64,000 nucleotides of DNA from Xylophilus sp. (GTDB lineage Bacteria > Pseudomonadota > Gammaproteobacteria > Burkholderiales > Burkholderiaceae_C), in contig WNDY01000006.1 of the NCBI GenBank assembly GCA_009914555.1, forward strand, positions 1 through 64,000, read 5' to 3'. Shown here piece after piece: positions 1 to 8,944 of the stretch; the first letter of the stretch is position 1; every line of letters starts with the position of its first letter. The position numbers and the translations under genes are program-made. The notes under the pieces were generated by a model, which saw only the letters and a program-made list of their open reading frames with translations, was not told where the DNA came from and did no database searches.

Positions 1-252
1 GAAAGCGTTCTCCTCCTCCAGCCGCGCCACTTCACGTTTGAGCCGTGCATGTTCGGCCAACTCCAAGCGTTGTGCCTGATCGTCCTGGTCGTGCCGCCGC
101 GCCTGGGCGCGCCAACTGTACAGCTGGGCAGGCTGCAACCCCAGATCACGAGCCACCGTGGTTACCCCTTCTGTGGCCGCTCGCAACAGTGCCTGCTGCC
201 TGAACTCCAGGCTGAACTCCTGCCCCTTTCTGCTTGCCTTGCTCTTGGTCAT
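1..252 (-). CDS. IS3-family transposase OrfA (partial, runs off left edge)
   Basis: The 84 visible residues form an N-terminal helix-turn-helix transposase domain (HTH_Tnp_1 type): a basic start, a FSLEFRQQAL helix, the recognition-helix region TTVARDLGLQPAQLYSWR, then a charged LKREVARLEEEN leucine-zipper-like helix reaching the window edge. This is the usual architecture of IS3-family OrfA, which binds the element ends and, by programmed frameshift with OrfB, makes the transposase. The ATG at 250-252 is preceded by a strong AGGAGGTG ribosome-binding site. The rest of OrfA and all of OrfB lie outside the window, so intactness cannot be judged. The element has cut the Hsp70 gene next to it. 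Confidence 0.85.
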   Translation of the reverse strand, partial: MTKSKASRKGQEFSLEFRQQALLRAATEGVTTVARDLGLQPAQLYSWRAQARRHDQDDQAQRLELAEHARLKREVARLEEENAF

Positions 253-310
253 CGTCCACCTCCTATTGCGATAGTTAATCGCTTATAGGGGTGTCCGTGA
301 AACGGGGGCA
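253..310 (-). mobile_element. Terminal region of the IS3-family element
   Basis: This is the stretch upstream of OrfA. Read on the minus strand it opens TGCCCCCGTTTCACGGACA and runs through an AT-richer leader to the OrfA ribosome-binding site. IS3 elements usually end in TG...CA, which would place the outer end at 310, just where the Hsp70 reading frame resumes. The other end and the target duplication are outside the window, so the boundary is an inference. Confidence 0.6.
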
Positions 311-948
311 AGATCACCGACCTGCTGGCCACGGCCGGCGTGCACATCGGCGGCACCGACTTCGACCAGCGGCTGAACCTGGCGCTGGCCATGCCGCTGC
401 TGGGCCTGGGCCACACCGGTCCGCACGGCCGCGAGGTGCCGAGCCACGTGTTCCACGACCTGGCCACCTGGCATCTGATCCACTGGCAGTACGGCGGGCC
501 GGCGGTGCGCGCGGCGCAGGCGCTGCGCGGCGACTACCGCGACCCGGCGCTGCACCGCCTGCTGATGGCCGTGCTGGAACGCCAGTTCGGCCACCGCATC
601 GCGGCCGAGGTGGAGCGCGCCAAGATCGCCGCGTCCAGCGCGGATGCGCAAGCCTGGCTGGACCTGGACTTTATCGAGCCGGCCCTGGGCGCGCCGCTGC
701 CGCCGGGCCCGCTGGCCGGGCACCTGCAAGCGCTGCTGGCCCGCGTGGCCGCCTGCGCGCAGGACTGCGTGCGGCGCGCAGGCGTGGCGGCGGGCGCGCT
801 CGACGCGGTCTACCTCACCGGCGGCTCGTCGGCGCTGCGGCCGTTCCAGGCGACGCTGCGCACGGCCCTGCCCGGCGTGCCGCTGGTCGAGGGCGACCTG
901 TTCGGCGGCGTGGCCGCCGGGCTGGCGGTCACGGCCGCACTGGTCTAG
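311..948 (+). pseudogene. Hsp70/YegD-like chaperone, 5' part lost to IS insertion
   Basis: The open frame continues for about 212 codons with Hsp70/actin-fold features of the YegD branch: HIGGTDFDQRL near the start (second half of the ATPase), then YLTGGSSALRPFQ near the C-terminus (nucleotide-binding loop), and a GGVAAGLAV ending. YegD-like proteins are roughly 420-450 residues, so about half is missing. No plausible start lies upstream: an in-frame TGA occurs at 298-300 inside the insertion element. The break coincides with the inferred IS end, so this looks like an insertion-inactivated gene whose 5' half should lie on the far side of the element. The TAG stop directly abuts a copy of the 53-bp-period repeat. 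Confidence 0.75.
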
Positions 949-1014
949 ATACCCCCCAGGTCATCGACCCACAGCGCTCGTATCTCGCGCGCCAGGAGGA
1001 TATACCCCCTATAG
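949..1014 (+). repeat. 53-bp-period ATACCCC element, copy 1
   Basis: Two same-orientation boxes, ATACCCC at 949-955 and at 1002-1008, start 53 bp apart. Column 25-30 reads AGCGCT and the second box is preceded by AT (ATATACCCC). The copy fills the whole spacer between the TAG of the Hsp70 remnant (946-948) and the convergent nfsB gene, whose TAG (1009-1011) lies in the flanking CTATAG. The family is described in the findings. Confidence 0.6.
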
Positions 1015-1674
1015 AAAGGTCGCTACCTTGTCCAGCGGCAGGCGCGATTTCGGCAGGCCGGCGTTGAAGTCGCCGTCGCCGCGGCGGCCCAGCGCCACCA
1101 GCACCAGGCTGGTGTAGCCGCGCTCGCGCAGGCCCAGTTCGGCATCGAGCGCACGGCTGTCGAAGCCTTCGATCGGCGTGGCATCGATGCCGGCGGCCGA
1201 GGCGCCGAGCAGCAGCGTGCCGAGGGCGAGGTAGACCTGCTTCTCCAGCCACTGCGGCTCGTCCTTGCGGTCGAAGCGGTGCTGGGCGACGTAGAACTGG
1301 CGGCCCTTGTCCTGCGCGGCGCGGGCGGCGGCGTCCTGGAAGCGGCCGTCCTGCGCTTCCTGCGCCAGCACGGCGGCGAAGTGCTCGGCGAAGCGGTCGG
1401 CCCGCGCGGCCAGCACGATGACGTGCGAGGCATCGCGCACCTTGGGCTCGTTGGCCGCGTAGGAGCCGGTGGTGGCCTTGGCGATGCGCGCGCGGGCGGC
1501 CTCGTCGCCCGCGATGGTGAAGTGCCAGGGCTGCGAGTTGACCGACGACGGCGCGAGCCGGGCCAGCTCGATCAGTTCGCGCACCTGGGCGTCGTCCAGG
1601 CGCTGGCCGGCGGCATAGGCCTTGACCGCGTGGCGGGCGCGGGCGAAGGCGACGAGGGAAACGGGGTTCGGCAT
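1009..1674 (-). CDS. nfsB: Oxygen-insensitive NAD(P)H nitroreductase, NfsB type
   Basis: A 221-residue FMN flavoenzyme matching the NfsB/dihydropteridine reductase branch over its whole length (E. coli NfsB is 217). It reduces nitroaromatics and quinones with NAD(P)H in the cytosol. Recognisable family blocks are APSSVNSQPWHF (residues about 41-52, FMN and substrate pocket), the DKGRQFY segment, KQVYLALGTLLLGASAAGIDATPIEGFD (FMN-binding helix and dimer core), and the C-terminal NAGLPKSRLP. It stands alone on the minus strand, 39 bp downstream of the dehydrogenase gene, which may share its transcript. The stop codon sits at the edge of a repeat element. Confidence 0.92.
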   Translation of the reverse strand: MPNPVSLVAFARARHAVKAYAAGQRLDDAQVRELIELARLAPSSVNSQPWHFTIAGDEAARARIAKATTGSYAANEPKVRDASHVIVLAARADRFAEHFAAVLAQEAQDGRFQDAAARAAQDKGRQFYVAQHRFDRKDEPQWLEKQVYLALGTLLLGASAAGIDATPIEGFDSRALDAELGLRERGYTSLVLVALGRRGDGDFNAGLPKSRLPLDKVATFL

Positions 1675-1713
1675 GGTGTCTGTGTCGTTCGAGGTTGGAC
1701 CAGGGGAGCCGGA

Positions 1714-2721
1714 TTAGAAACCTTCCAGAACAACCTTGCCGCGCGACCTGCCACTTTCGACGAGCGCATGGGCGCGGCGCAGGCTGGCGGCGGTGATCGC
1801 GCCGAAGTGCTCGGCCGCCGTGCTGCGCAGCACGGCCTGGTCCACCAGCTGCGCCACGCGCGCGAGCAGGTCGTGCTGGCGCTGGATGTCGGGCGTCTCG
1901 TAGAGCGGGCGGGTGAACATCAGCTCCCAGTGCAGCGACAGGCTCTTGCGCTTGAGCGGCATGGCGTCGAGGGTGTCGGGGTCGTCGATCAGCGCGAGCC
2001 GGCCCTGCGGGCGCAGCGTCTCGATGATCTGGGCATAGTGCCGGTCGGTGTTCGTCAGGCTGGCGACGCAGTCGACCTCGGGCAGGCCGGCGCGCTTCAG
2101 TTCTTCGGCCAGCGGCCGGCTGTGGTCGATCACGTGGTGGGCGCCGAGCTGGCGCACCCAGTCGGCCGTCTCGGGCCGCGAGGCGGTGCCGATCACGGTG
2201 AGCCGGGTGAGCTGGCGCGCCAGCTGCACGAGGATGGAGCCGACGCCGCCGGCCGCGCCGACGATCAGCAGGCTCTGCCCGGCGCCGCCGCCTTCGGGCA
2301 CGCCGAGGCGGTCGAACAGCAGCTCCCAGGCGGTGATGGAGGTCAGCGGCAGCGCCGCGGCCTCGGCGTCGCCGAGGCTGCGGGGCGCCGGCCCGGCGAT
2401 GCGCTCGTCGACGAGGTGCAGCTCGCTGTTGCTGCCGGGCCGCGCGATCGAGCCGGCATAGAACACGCGGTCGCCCGGCCTGAACAGCGTGGCCTCGGCA
2501 CCGGCGGCCTGCACGATGCCCACCGCGTCCCAGCCGAGCACGCGCGGCGCCTCGCCCGCCACGCCGCGGCGCAGCTTGGTGTCGACCGGGTTGACCGAGA
2601 CGGCGCGCACCTGCACCAGCAGGTCGCGCGGGCCGGGCTCGGGCGCGGGCAGGTCGATCTCGACGAGCGACTGCGGGTCGTCGATCGGCAGGCCGTGCCG
2701 GATGTAGACGATGGCTTTCAT
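1714..2721 (-). CDS. Zinc-type alcohol dehydrogenase-like / quinone oxidoreductase family protein
   Basis: A 335-residue medium-chain dehydrogenase/reductase of the quinone oxidoreductase (Qor, COG0604) group. The N-terminal GroES-like domain contains VSVNPVDTKLR and GWDAVGIV; the Rossmann domain carries IVGAAGGVGSILVQLA for NADPH. Only one cysteine is visible, so the structural and catalytic zinc ligands of true alcohol dehydrogenases are absent and the enzyme is probably zinc-free despite its usual family name. The substrate is unknown. The ATG at 2719-2721 gives the standard MKAIVY start. It is divergent from a LysR-type regulator 110 bp away, the classic arrangement for a regulator and its target. 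Confidence 0.85.
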   Translation of the reverse strand: MKAIVYIRHGLPIDDPQSLVEIDLPAPEPGPRDLLVQVRAVSVNPVDTKLRRGVAGEAPRVLGWDAVGIVQAAGAEATLFRPGDRVFYAGSIARPGSNSELHLVDERIAGPAPRSLGDAEAAALPLTSITAWELLFDRLGVPEGGGAGQSLLIVGAAGGVGSILVQLARQLTRLTVIGTASRPETADWVRQLGAHHVIDHSRPLAEELKRAGLPEVDCVASLTNTDRHYAQIIETLRPQGRLALIDDPDTLDAMPLKRKSLSLHWELMFTRPLYETPDIQRQHDLLARVAQLVDQAVLRSTAAEHFGAITAASLRRAHALVESGRSRGKVVLEGF

Positions 2722-2780
2722 GGCGTTTGCTTTCGAAAAAAGGGGATGGCGGGATGGTCGCGCGTTCGATTGCCCCCTAC

Positions 2781-2812
2781 AAGCCATGCAATGGACCAGC
2801 ACTTGCATGCTT
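2781..2812. promoter_or_regulatory. Imperfect inverted repeat in the dehydrogenase/LysR divergent promoter
   Basis: AAGCCATGCAA (2781-2791) faces TTGCATGCTT (2803-2812), a near-perfect dyad with one extra base, in the 110-bp divergent region. LysR regulators bind dyads of this size beside their own promoter, so this is a candidate operator by position and symmetry only. Confidence 0.35.
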
Positions 2813-2831
2813 TGGCAGAAAATCGGGGGCC

Positions 2832-3746
2832 ATGATCCGCCTCGACGACCTCGCCCTGTTCGAGCGCGCCGCCGCCCTCGGCAGCTTCTCCGACGCCGCG
2901 CGCGAGGCCAGGCTGGCGCCGCAGCAGGCCAGCGCCGCCGTCGGCCGGCTGGAGCGCGCGCTCGATCTGCGCCTGTTCGCCCGCTCCACGCGCAGCCTGC
3001 GCCTCACGGCCGAGGGCGAGCGCTACCTGCCCTATGCGCAGGAGGCGCTGGCCGCATTGCGCGAAGGCCGCGCGCGACTGCACGGCGATGGGGCGCAACT
3101 GAGCGGCCTGCTGCGCATCGCCGCGCCGTCGGACTTCGGCCGCCATGTGCTGCTGCCCTGGCTCAGGGACTTCCACCGCGCGCATCCGCGGCTGGTGCTG
3201 CGGCTGTCGTTCTCGGACCGCATCGCCGACGTGTTCCGCGATCCGGTGGACGTGGCCGTGCGCTACGGCGAGCCGCAGGACGCGAGCTTCGTCGCGCTGC
3301 CGCTGGCGCCGGTCAACCGCCGGGTGCTGGTGGCCGCGCCGGCGTACCTCGCGCAGCGCGGCCGCCCGGCCATGCTCGATGACCTGGCGGCACACGACTG
3401 CCTGCCGTTTTTGATGCGCGGCCGGGTCTACGACCGATGGGTCTTCATCGATGCCGACGGCCAGAAGCGCCCGGTGGACGTGCACGGCCCGCTGCAGAGC
3501 GACGACGCCGAGATCGTGCGCCGCCTTGCGGTGGCCGGCGAAGGCATCGCCTACAAGTCGTGGCTGGACGTGCGCGAGGACGTGCTCGCCGGCCGGCTGG
3601 AGCTGCTGCAGGGCCCGTGGCAGGGCGAGCCGGTGCCGCTGTCGCTGGTGACGGCGCACCGCAGGCAGTTCCTGCCGGCGGTGCAGCGGCTGCATGCGCT
3701 GCTGCGCCAGCGGTGCGACGGGCTAGCCCCGCCCACCGCGGGCTGA
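2832..3746 (+). CDS. LysR family transcriptional regulator
   Basis: A 304-residue LysR-type regulator: N-terminal winged helix (residues 1-60, LFERAAALGSFSDAAREARLAPQQASAAVGRLE) and a periplasmic-binding-like effector domain (about 88-295). A longer frame is open upstream, but the ATG at 2832 gives the family's standard start, MIRLDDLALFERAA. The recognition helix has QQAS where many homologues have PSAVS. It is divergent from the quinone-oxidoreductase-like gene and likely controls it; the branch resembles regulators of reductases that respond to quinones or electrophiles, but the inducer cannot be read from sequence. Confidence 0.9.
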   Translation: MIRLDDLALFERAAALGSFSDAAREARLAPQQASAAVGRLERALDLRLFARSTRSLRLTAEGERYLPYAQEALAALREGRARLHGDGAQLSGLLRIAAPSDFGRHVLLPWLRDFHRAHPRLVLRLSFSDRIADVFRDPVDVAVRYGEPQDASFVALPLAPVNRRVLVAAPAYLAQRGRPAMLDDLAAHDCLPFLMRGRVYDRWVFIDADGQKRPVDVHGPLQSDDAEIVRRLAVAGEGIAYKSWLDVREDVLAGRLELLQGPWQGEPVPLSLVTAHRRQFLPAVQRLHALLRQRCDGLAPPTAG

Positions 3747-3747
3747 A

Positions 3748-3906
3748 TCAGGTCGCGAGCTTGCCGCTGCGCACCGCGTCGCGCAGCAGATCGTTCACCC
3801 GCGTCTGCCAGCCGGCACCGCTGGCCTTGATGGCGGCCAGCACGTCTGCATCGACGCGCATGGTGAGGGGCACCTGCGGTCCGGTCGATACCGTACGTCG
3901 ATTCAC
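3748..3906 (-). pseudogene. BrnA-like antitoxin remnant
   Basis: About 52 codons in frame end with PLTMRVDADVLAAIKASGAG followed by WQTRVNDLLRDAV, which closely matches the C-terminal ribbon-helix-helix block of BrnA-type antitoxins (family motif like VTLRLDADVLDWFK...YQTRINAVLR). BrnA proteins are usually 80-100 residues and are preceded by the BrnT toxin gene. Here the upstream part is missing, no BrnT-like frame is present, and the only in-frame start is a GTG at 3904-3906 without a good ribosome-binding site. It may be a relic of a toxin-antitoxin pair or a short orphan repressor. Confidence 0.5.
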
Positions 3907-3922
3907 GGCGCAAGCGAGGGCG

Positions 3923-5302
3923 CTACACCCCTCCGCCCAGCGCCTGGAACAGCGTCGCGTGGTTGGCGAACCGGTTGAGCCGGTTCTCGGCCAGCGAGGT
4001 CTCGGCCGTGCGGCGGCTCTCCTGCGCGTCGAGCCAGACACTGAGCGCCACGGAGCCCGCGCGGTAGCGCACCTCGTAGAGCCGCTCGATGCGGCGCGCG
4101 TCGGCCAGCGACTGTTCGAGCTGCTCGCCCTGGAGCGCGTACTGGCGGCGCGCAGACAGCGCGTTGTCCACGTCGGCCAGCGCCTCGTAGAGCGTCTGGC
4201 GGAAGTCGATCACCGCCTTCTCGTAGTCGTTGCGCGCGACCTCGGTGTTGAGCCGCATCTCCGTGAGGTTGAGGAACGGCAGCGTGAGCCCCGCACCCAG
4301 CGTGACCGCGGGATTGGAGAGCACGCTGCCCAACGTGGTGCTGGAGCCGCCGAGCGCGCCGGTCAGCGAGAACTGCGGGTAGTAGGCGAGCCGCGTCGCG
4401 TCGGCCGTGGCCAGCAGCTTGCGCAGCCGCAGCTCGGCCGCGCGCAGGTCGGGCCGGCGGCCCAGCAGCGCGGCCGGCAGGCCGGCGGCCACCTCGGGCA
4501 GCGGCGCCTCGGGCAGCGCCTGCGGCACGCGCCAGCCCGGCACGGCCACCTCGACGGGCACGCCGTCGAACAGCACCGCGAGCGAGTTGGACGTCGTCAC
4601 CACCTGCTGCTGCAACTGCACGAACGTGGCGCGCTGGCTCGCCAGGCTCTGGCGCGACTCGGCCACCTCCAGCGACGAGGTGGAGCCCGCGTCGTACTGC
4701 GCCTGCACCAGCGCGAGCGTGCGCTCGGCGTAGGCGATGCTCTCGGCGGCGGCGGCCAGGCGCTGGTTGTAGTAGGCGAGCTGCCAGTAGAGCGTGGCCG
4801 TGGTGCCCACCAGCGTCTGGGCCGTGGCCTCGCGGTCCTCGGCCGTGGCCTCGGCCTCCCAGCGCGCGGCGTCGAGCGAGGCGCCCAGGCGGTTCCACAG
4901 ATCCAGCTCGTAGCTCGCGCTGAGCGAGGCGGAGTTCGAGCGCGTGGTGGAGCCGCCGTCGAGCGAGCGGCTCGCGTCCGCGCTCACGCTGCCGGAGAGC
5001 GTGGGCCGGTTCTCCTCCAGCCGGGCCTGCAGCCGCGCGCTGCGCACCTTGATGGCGGCGACGGCCAGGTCGTTGCTGCGCGCGAGCGCGGCCTCGACCA
5101 GCGCGTCGAGCACCGGGTCGCCGAAGGCCCTCCACCAGCCGCCCGTGGCGGCCTCGGCGTCGCGCGCGGCGTCCGGGCCGTGCTGCCACCGCGCGGGCAC
5201 GGCCGTGGCCGGCGCCTCGTAAGCCGTGCGCAGCGAGGAGCAGCCCGCCAGCGCGAGGGCGAGCGCCAGGGCGGAGGGACGAAGCAATGCAGTCAGAGTC
5301 AT
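3923..5302 (-). CDS. Outer membrane efflux lipoprotein, NodT/TolC family
   Basis: A 459-residue RND/ABC-type outer membrane factor. The start MTLTALLRPS leads into a hydrophobic signal and a lipobox ALAGC (Cys about residue 20), so the mature protein is probably a lipoprotein. The body has the two-fold repeated TolC helical pattern with AYYNQRLAAAAESIAYAERTL in the first half and LPEVAAGLPAALLGRRPDLR (the NodT-family hinge motif) in the second. It closes the periplasm-spanning exporter whose other parts, MacA and MacB, are encoded just upstream on the same strand. A 246-bp spacer with a dispersed repeat separates it from macB, so it may be on the same long transcript but is not tightly coupled. 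Confidence 0.88.
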   Translation of the reverse strand: MTLTALLRPSALALALALAGCSSLRTAYEAPATAVPARWQHGPDAARDAEAATGGWWRAFGDPVLDALVEAALARSNDLAVAAIKVRSARLQARLEENRPTLSGSVSADASRSLDGGSTTRSNSASLSASYELDLWNRLGASLDAARWEAEATAEDREATAQTLVGTTATLYWQLAYYNQRLAAAAESIAYAERTLALVQAQYDAGSTSSLEVAESRQSLASQRATFVQLQQQVVTTSNSLAVLFDGVPVEVAVPGWRVPQALPEAPLPEVAAGLPAALLGRRPDLRAAELRLRKLLATADATRLAYYPQFSLTGALGGSSTTLGSVLSNPAVTLGAGLTLPFLNLTEMRLNTEVARNDYEKAVIDFRQTLYEALADVDNALSARRQYALQGEQLEQSLADARRIERLYEVRYRAGSVALSVWLDAQESRRTAETSLAENRLNRFANHATLFQALGGGV

Positions 5303-5355
5303 AGGTGCCAATTCGGTTGGTCCGTAGCGCAGCGGGTGAACAGGCATGGCCTGGG

Positions 5356-5545
5356 CCAGCGGACGCCGCGCAAGGGCCGCGCCGCCGCGCTGGCGCCGCC
5401 CCCCTTCCCGCAGCGCGAAGCGCGGGAAGAGAAGGCGGGGGTCAGGGCCGCGGCGCCGAGCCTGCCTGCGCAGGCTCGGACGGCCCCGAACGGTCGCAGC
5501 CTCTGGCTGCGGCCTCGGGCGAAGCCGCTCGGGGGGATGTCGCTC
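5356..5545. repeat. Dispersed GC-rich intergenic repeat, copy 1
   Basis: The spacer between macB and the outer membrane gene begins with CCAGCGGACGCCGCGCAAGG, continues through CCCCCCTTCCCG and a GCGAAGCGCGGG stretch, and ends GCCGCTCGGGGGGATG. The same modules in the same order occur at 36233-36340 beside the ATP synthase operon. Repeats of this general kind are common between genes in Comamonadaceae. It contains several short hairpins (for example GAGCCTGCCTGCGCAGGCTC near 5458) and is unlikely to code. Confidence 0.7.
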
Positions 5546-5548
5546 ATC

Positions 5549-7558
5549 CTATTCACGAGCGAGGGCTTCCACCGGATCGAGCCGGGCGGCGCTGCGCGCG
5601 GGCAGGAAGCCGAAGATCACGCCGATCAGCGTGGAGCAGACGAAGGCGGCGATCATCGAGCTGTGCGAATACACCATCTTGAATTCGCTGCTGGTCCGCC
5701 CGAAGATCTGCCCGAAGGCCAGCGCGCCGAGGATGCCGAGCACGCCGCCGATCAGGCAGACCAGCACCGCCTCGATGAGGAACTGCTGCTGGATGTCGCT
5801 CTGGCGCGCGCCGACGGCCATGCGCACGCCGATCTCGCGGGTGCGCTCGGTCACCGAGACGAGCATGATGTTCATCACGCCGATGCCGCCGACGACCAGC
5901 GAGATCACCGCGATCGACGAGATCAGCAGCGTCATGGTCTGCGTGGTCGCCTTGATGGTCTGGCGGATGCTGTCGGTGTTGAGGACGTAGAAGTCCTTCC
6001 TGCCGTGGCGCTGCTCCAGCAGCTGGTTGATGCCCTGCTCGGCCGCGGCCGTGGGCGCGTCGTCGCGGACCCGCACGGTGATCGACCGCAGATAGTTCTG
6101 GTTGACGATGCGGGTCATGGCCGCGGTATAGGGCACGAAGACGTTGAGCGACTCGCTGTTGCCGAACGCCGAATCGCTCTTGGCAGCCACGCCGATCACG
6201 CGCACCGGCACGCTGCCGAGCAGCACCACTTCGCCCACCGGGTTGGGCGTGTTGGGGAACAAGGTCTTGCGCGTATTGTCGTCGATCACTGCGACCTGCT
6301 CGCGCCGCTGCACGTGGCCGGCGTCGAAGGCGCTGCCCTGCGCGATCTTCACGCCCTTGACGCGGAAGTACTGCTCGCCCGCGCCGGTGACGGTGACCGA
6401 GGCCTCGACGTTGCGCCAGCGCCCGGTCACCGAGGACTGGAGCGTGGGCGTGACGCTGTCGACGTAGCCCTGCTGCGCCAGCGCGTCGGCGTCGGCCGGC
6501 ACCAGCGTGCGGATGCGCGCGGAGCGCGGGTCGCCGAAGCCGGAGCCCGAGAAGATCTCGATGGTGTTGGTGCCGATGGAGCTGATGTTCTGCAGCACCT
6601 GCTGGCGCGAGCCTTCGCCGAGCGCGACCACGGCCACCACCGATGCGATGCCGATGATGATGCCGAGCATCGTGAGGAAGGTGCGCAGGCGGTGCGCGTT
6701 CATCGCGATCAGCGCCATCTGGAACGCCTCGACGAAGCGGTCGCGCAGCGCGCCGGCGCCGTTGCGCCCCGGCGCGCGCGCGGGCAGCGCAGGCGCCGGG
6801 CCGGCCGGCGGCTGGCCGTGCATGCGGGCCGTGGGCCGGTCGCCGATGATCTGGCCGTCGCGGATCTCGACGATGCGCTCGGCATGCTCGGCCACCGCCA
6901 TGTCATGGGTCACGATGATGATCGTGTGGCCCTCGGCATGCAGTTCCTGGAGGATCTTCATCACCTCCTCGCCGCCGGCGGTGTCGAGCGCGCCGGTGGG
7001 CTCGTCGGCGAGGATCACGCTGCCGCCGTTCATGAGCGCGCGCGCGATCGACACGCGCTGCTGCTGCCCGCCCGAGAGCTGGCCCGGCCGGTGGCCGGTG
7101 CGGTCGGCCAGGCCAAGGCGGCCGAGCAGCGCCGCGGCCCGGTCGTGGCGCTGCGCCGACGGCATGCCGGCATAGATCGCAGGCACTTCGACATTGCCGC
7201 GCGCGGTCAGGTCGCCCAGCAGGTGGTAGCGCTGGAAGATGAAGCCGAAATGCTCGCGTCGCAGCGCAGCGAGCTCGTCGGGGCCGAGCGCCCGCGTTTC
7301 GCGGCCGGCCACGCGGTAGCTGCCGGCCGTGGGCTTGTCCAGGCAGCCGAGGATGTTCATCAGCGTGGACTTGCCGGAGCCCGACTGGCCGACGATGGCG
7401 ATCATCTCGCCCGCGTGGATCGCGAGGTCGATGTCCTTGAGCACGGCGATCGTGCCCTCGCCGGCCGGGAACTCGCGGCGCAGCCCGCGCACGTCGAGCA
7501 GCGGCGCGCCGCGGCCGGCGGCGCCCCACGCCGCATCCTGGGGGATGTCCTGCTTCAT
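5549..7558 (-). CDS. macB: Macrolide/lipoprotein-type ABC exporter MacB (ATPase-permease)
   Basis: A 669-residue half-transporter, close to E. coli MacB (648). The N-terminal ATPase has Walker A GQSGSGKS (about residues 53-60), the signature LSGGQQQR and Walker [14 protein letters not shown] linker of about 50 residues precedes the first membrane helix ([20 protein letters not shown]), the large periplasmic MacB_PCD domain, and three C-terminal helices including [26 protein letters not shown], the FtsX-like motif. MacB energises mechanotransmission through MacA to a TolC-type channel. The gene lies 10 bp downstream of macA, so both are certainly cotranscribed. Substrates in this family range from macrolides and siderophores to peptides; the sequence does not say which. 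Confidence 0.93.
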   Translation of the reverse strand: MKQDIPQDAAWGAAGRGAPLLDVRGLRREFPAGEGTIAVLKDIDLAIHAGEMIAIVGQSGSGKSTLMNILGCLDKPTAGSYRVAGRETRALGPDELAALRREHFGFIFQRYHLLGDLTARGNVEVPAIYAGMPSAQRHDRAAALLGRLGLADRTGHRPGQLSGGQQQRVSIARALMNGGSVILADEPTGALDTAGGEEVMKILQELHAEGHTIIIVTHDMAVAEHAERIVEIRDGQIIGDRPTARMHGQPPAGPAPALPARAPGRNGAGALRDRFVEAFQMALIAMNAHRLRTFLTMLGIIIGIASVVAVVALGEGSRQQVLQNISSIGTNTIEIFSGSGFGDPRSARIRTLVPADADALAQQGYVDSVTPTLQSSVTGRWRNVEASVTVTGAGEQYFRVKGVKIAQGSAFDAGHVQRREQVAVIDDNTRKTLFPNTPNPVGEVVLLGSVPVRVIGVAAKSDSAFGNSESLNVFVPYTAAMTRIVNQNYLRSITVRVRDDAPTAAAEQGINQLLEQRHGRKDFYVLNTDSIRQTIKATTQTMTLLISSIAVISLVVGGIGVMNIMLVSVTERTREIGVRMAVGARQSDIQQQFLIEAVLVCLIGGVLGILGALAFGQIFGRTSSEFKMVYSHSSMIAAFVCSTLIGVIFGFLPARSAARLDPVEALARE

Positions 7559-7568
7559 CGCCGCGGCC

Positions 7569-8804
7569 TCAGAGACGCATCGGCGGGCCGCGGCGCATGC
7601 CGTTCTGCGGCGAGCCGCCTTCGGCCGCCTCGGCGAGCACGACCTTGTCGCCCTCGGCCAGGCCCTCGGTGATCTGGGCGTTGACGTTGTTGTTGATGCC
7701 GACCTTGACCGTGCGCGGCCGGGCGTTGCCCTGCGCGTCGAGCACGCGCACCGTGTAGGTGCCGTCGCGGCCACGGCGGCCGAGCGCCGACGACGGGATG
7801 ACGATCGCGCCCTTGGCCTGCGCGCGCACGATGGAGACCTGCGCCGTCATCGAGATGCGCAGCTTGCCGTCGGGGTTGGGCACGTCGAACAGGCAGTTGT
7901 AGTAGATCGCGGTGGAGGAGGACGAGCTGGAGCTGCTCGACGAGGAGGAGGACGACGACGTCGAGGTGGACGTCTCGGTCTGGGTCGAGTCGGTGGTCGG
8001 CTCGATGGTGCGCAGCTTGGCCTCGTAGCGGTTGTCGGGCTCGCCGAGGATGGTGAAGTAGACCGGCAGGCCGGGCTGGACCTTGACAACGTCGGCCTCC
8101 GAGATCTGGGCCTTGATGGTCACCGTGTCGAGCTGTGCGACCTTGATGATGGTCGGCGTGGTCTGGTTGGCGTTGACCGTCTGGCCCTGCAGCGCCACGA
8201 GGGCGATCACCACGCCGTCGATCGGCGAGACGATGCGGGTGTAGCCGAGGTTGACATTGGCCGTGTCGACCGTGATGTTGGCCTGCTTGATCTGCGCCTG
8301 CAGCGACGCGATGCTCGCGCGCGTGGTGCCGAGCGTGGCCTCGGCGGCCTCATAGTCGGCGCGCGAGCCGGCGTCGGCGTCGAAGAGCCGCTTCTGCCGC
8401 TTGTACGCCAGCTCGGCCTCGATCAGCGAGGTCTGCTTGGAGGCGAGCTGTGCGCGCACGTCCTCCAGCGCCGCCTGGGCGTTGCGCAGCGTGTTCTGCT
8501 GCGTGGTCGAATCGATCTCGGCCACGAGTTCGCCCTTCTTGACGCGCTGGCCGAGCTCCACATGCAGCGCCTTGATCTGGCCCGACGCCTGCGCGCCCAC
8601 GCTCACCTGCTTGAACGCCTGCACTGTGCCGGTGGCGAGCACCGCGTCCTCGATATCGCCCCGGCTGGCGGTGGCGGTGACGAACCGCTGCGGCGGCTGC
8701 GATGGGAAGAAGGCGAACTTCGCGCCGACGGCCAGCGCGGCGACAACGGCAAGGCCCAGGACGACGCGCAGCGGCGCGGGAATCTTTCTCAGAACGGTGG
8801 ACAT
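7569..8804 (-). CDS. macA: Periplasmic adaptor MacA (membrane fusion protein)
   Basis: A 411-residue HlyD/MacA-type adaptor with an N-terminal membrane anchor ([17 protein letters not shown]), a lipoyl half-motif ([26 protein letters not shown]), a coiled-coil hairpin (about 105-175) and beta-barrel plus membrane-proximal domains. The GQ pair typical of MacA hairpin contacts is present. Unusual is a serine/threonine tract at residues 278-298 containing 15 consecutive serines, encoded by mixed TCN and AGC codons, inserted in the beta-barrel region just before [11 protein letters not shown]. coli MacA is 371 residues, and much of the extra length is here. It is first in the exporter operon; the ATG at 8804 gives MSTVLRK, with no obvious operator upstream. 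Confidence 0.92.
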   Translation of the reverse strand: MSTVLRKIPAPLRVVLGLAVVAALAVGAKFAFFPSQPPQRFVTATASRGDIEDAVLATGTVQAFKQVSVGAQASGQIKALHVELGQRVKKGELVAEIDSTTQQNTLRNAQAALEDVRAQLASKQTSLIEAELAYKRQKRLFDADAGSRADYEAAEATLGTTRASIASLQAQIKQANITVDTANVNLGYTRIVSPIDGVVIALVALQGQTVNANQTTPTIIKVAQLDTVTIKAQISEADVVKVQPGLPVYFTILGEPDNRYEAKLRTIEPTTDSTQTETSTSTSSSSSSSSSSSSSSSTAIYYNCLFDVPNPDGKLRISMTAQVSIVRAQAKGAIVIPSSALGRRGRDGTYTVRVLDAQGNARPRTVKVGINNNVNAQITEGLAEGDKVVLAEAAEGGSPQNGMRRGPPMRL

Positions 8805-8944
8805 GGTTCTCCCAGATGGGGCCGGCATCCGGACGCCAGCCCGCTTCTCATGGCGCGCAAGTGTGCCCGCTCCGTACGTCGGCCCGGTAGCCGGACGGTA
8901 AATCGGCGGTGAAGGCGTGTATCGGCAGCGCCCGCCGTGGGCGC

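Noticed and set aside
3748..3906. Complete BrnT/BrnA toxin-antitoxin pair
   Set aside because: Only the C-terminal antitoxin block is visible and no toxin frame lies on either side.
3437..7672. Very long plus-strand open frame (about 1,400 codons) across the exporter genes
   Set aside because: It is antisense to the outer membrane protein and MacB, is rich in Arg/Ala/Gly/His with no domains, and arises from codon bias in GC-rich DNA.
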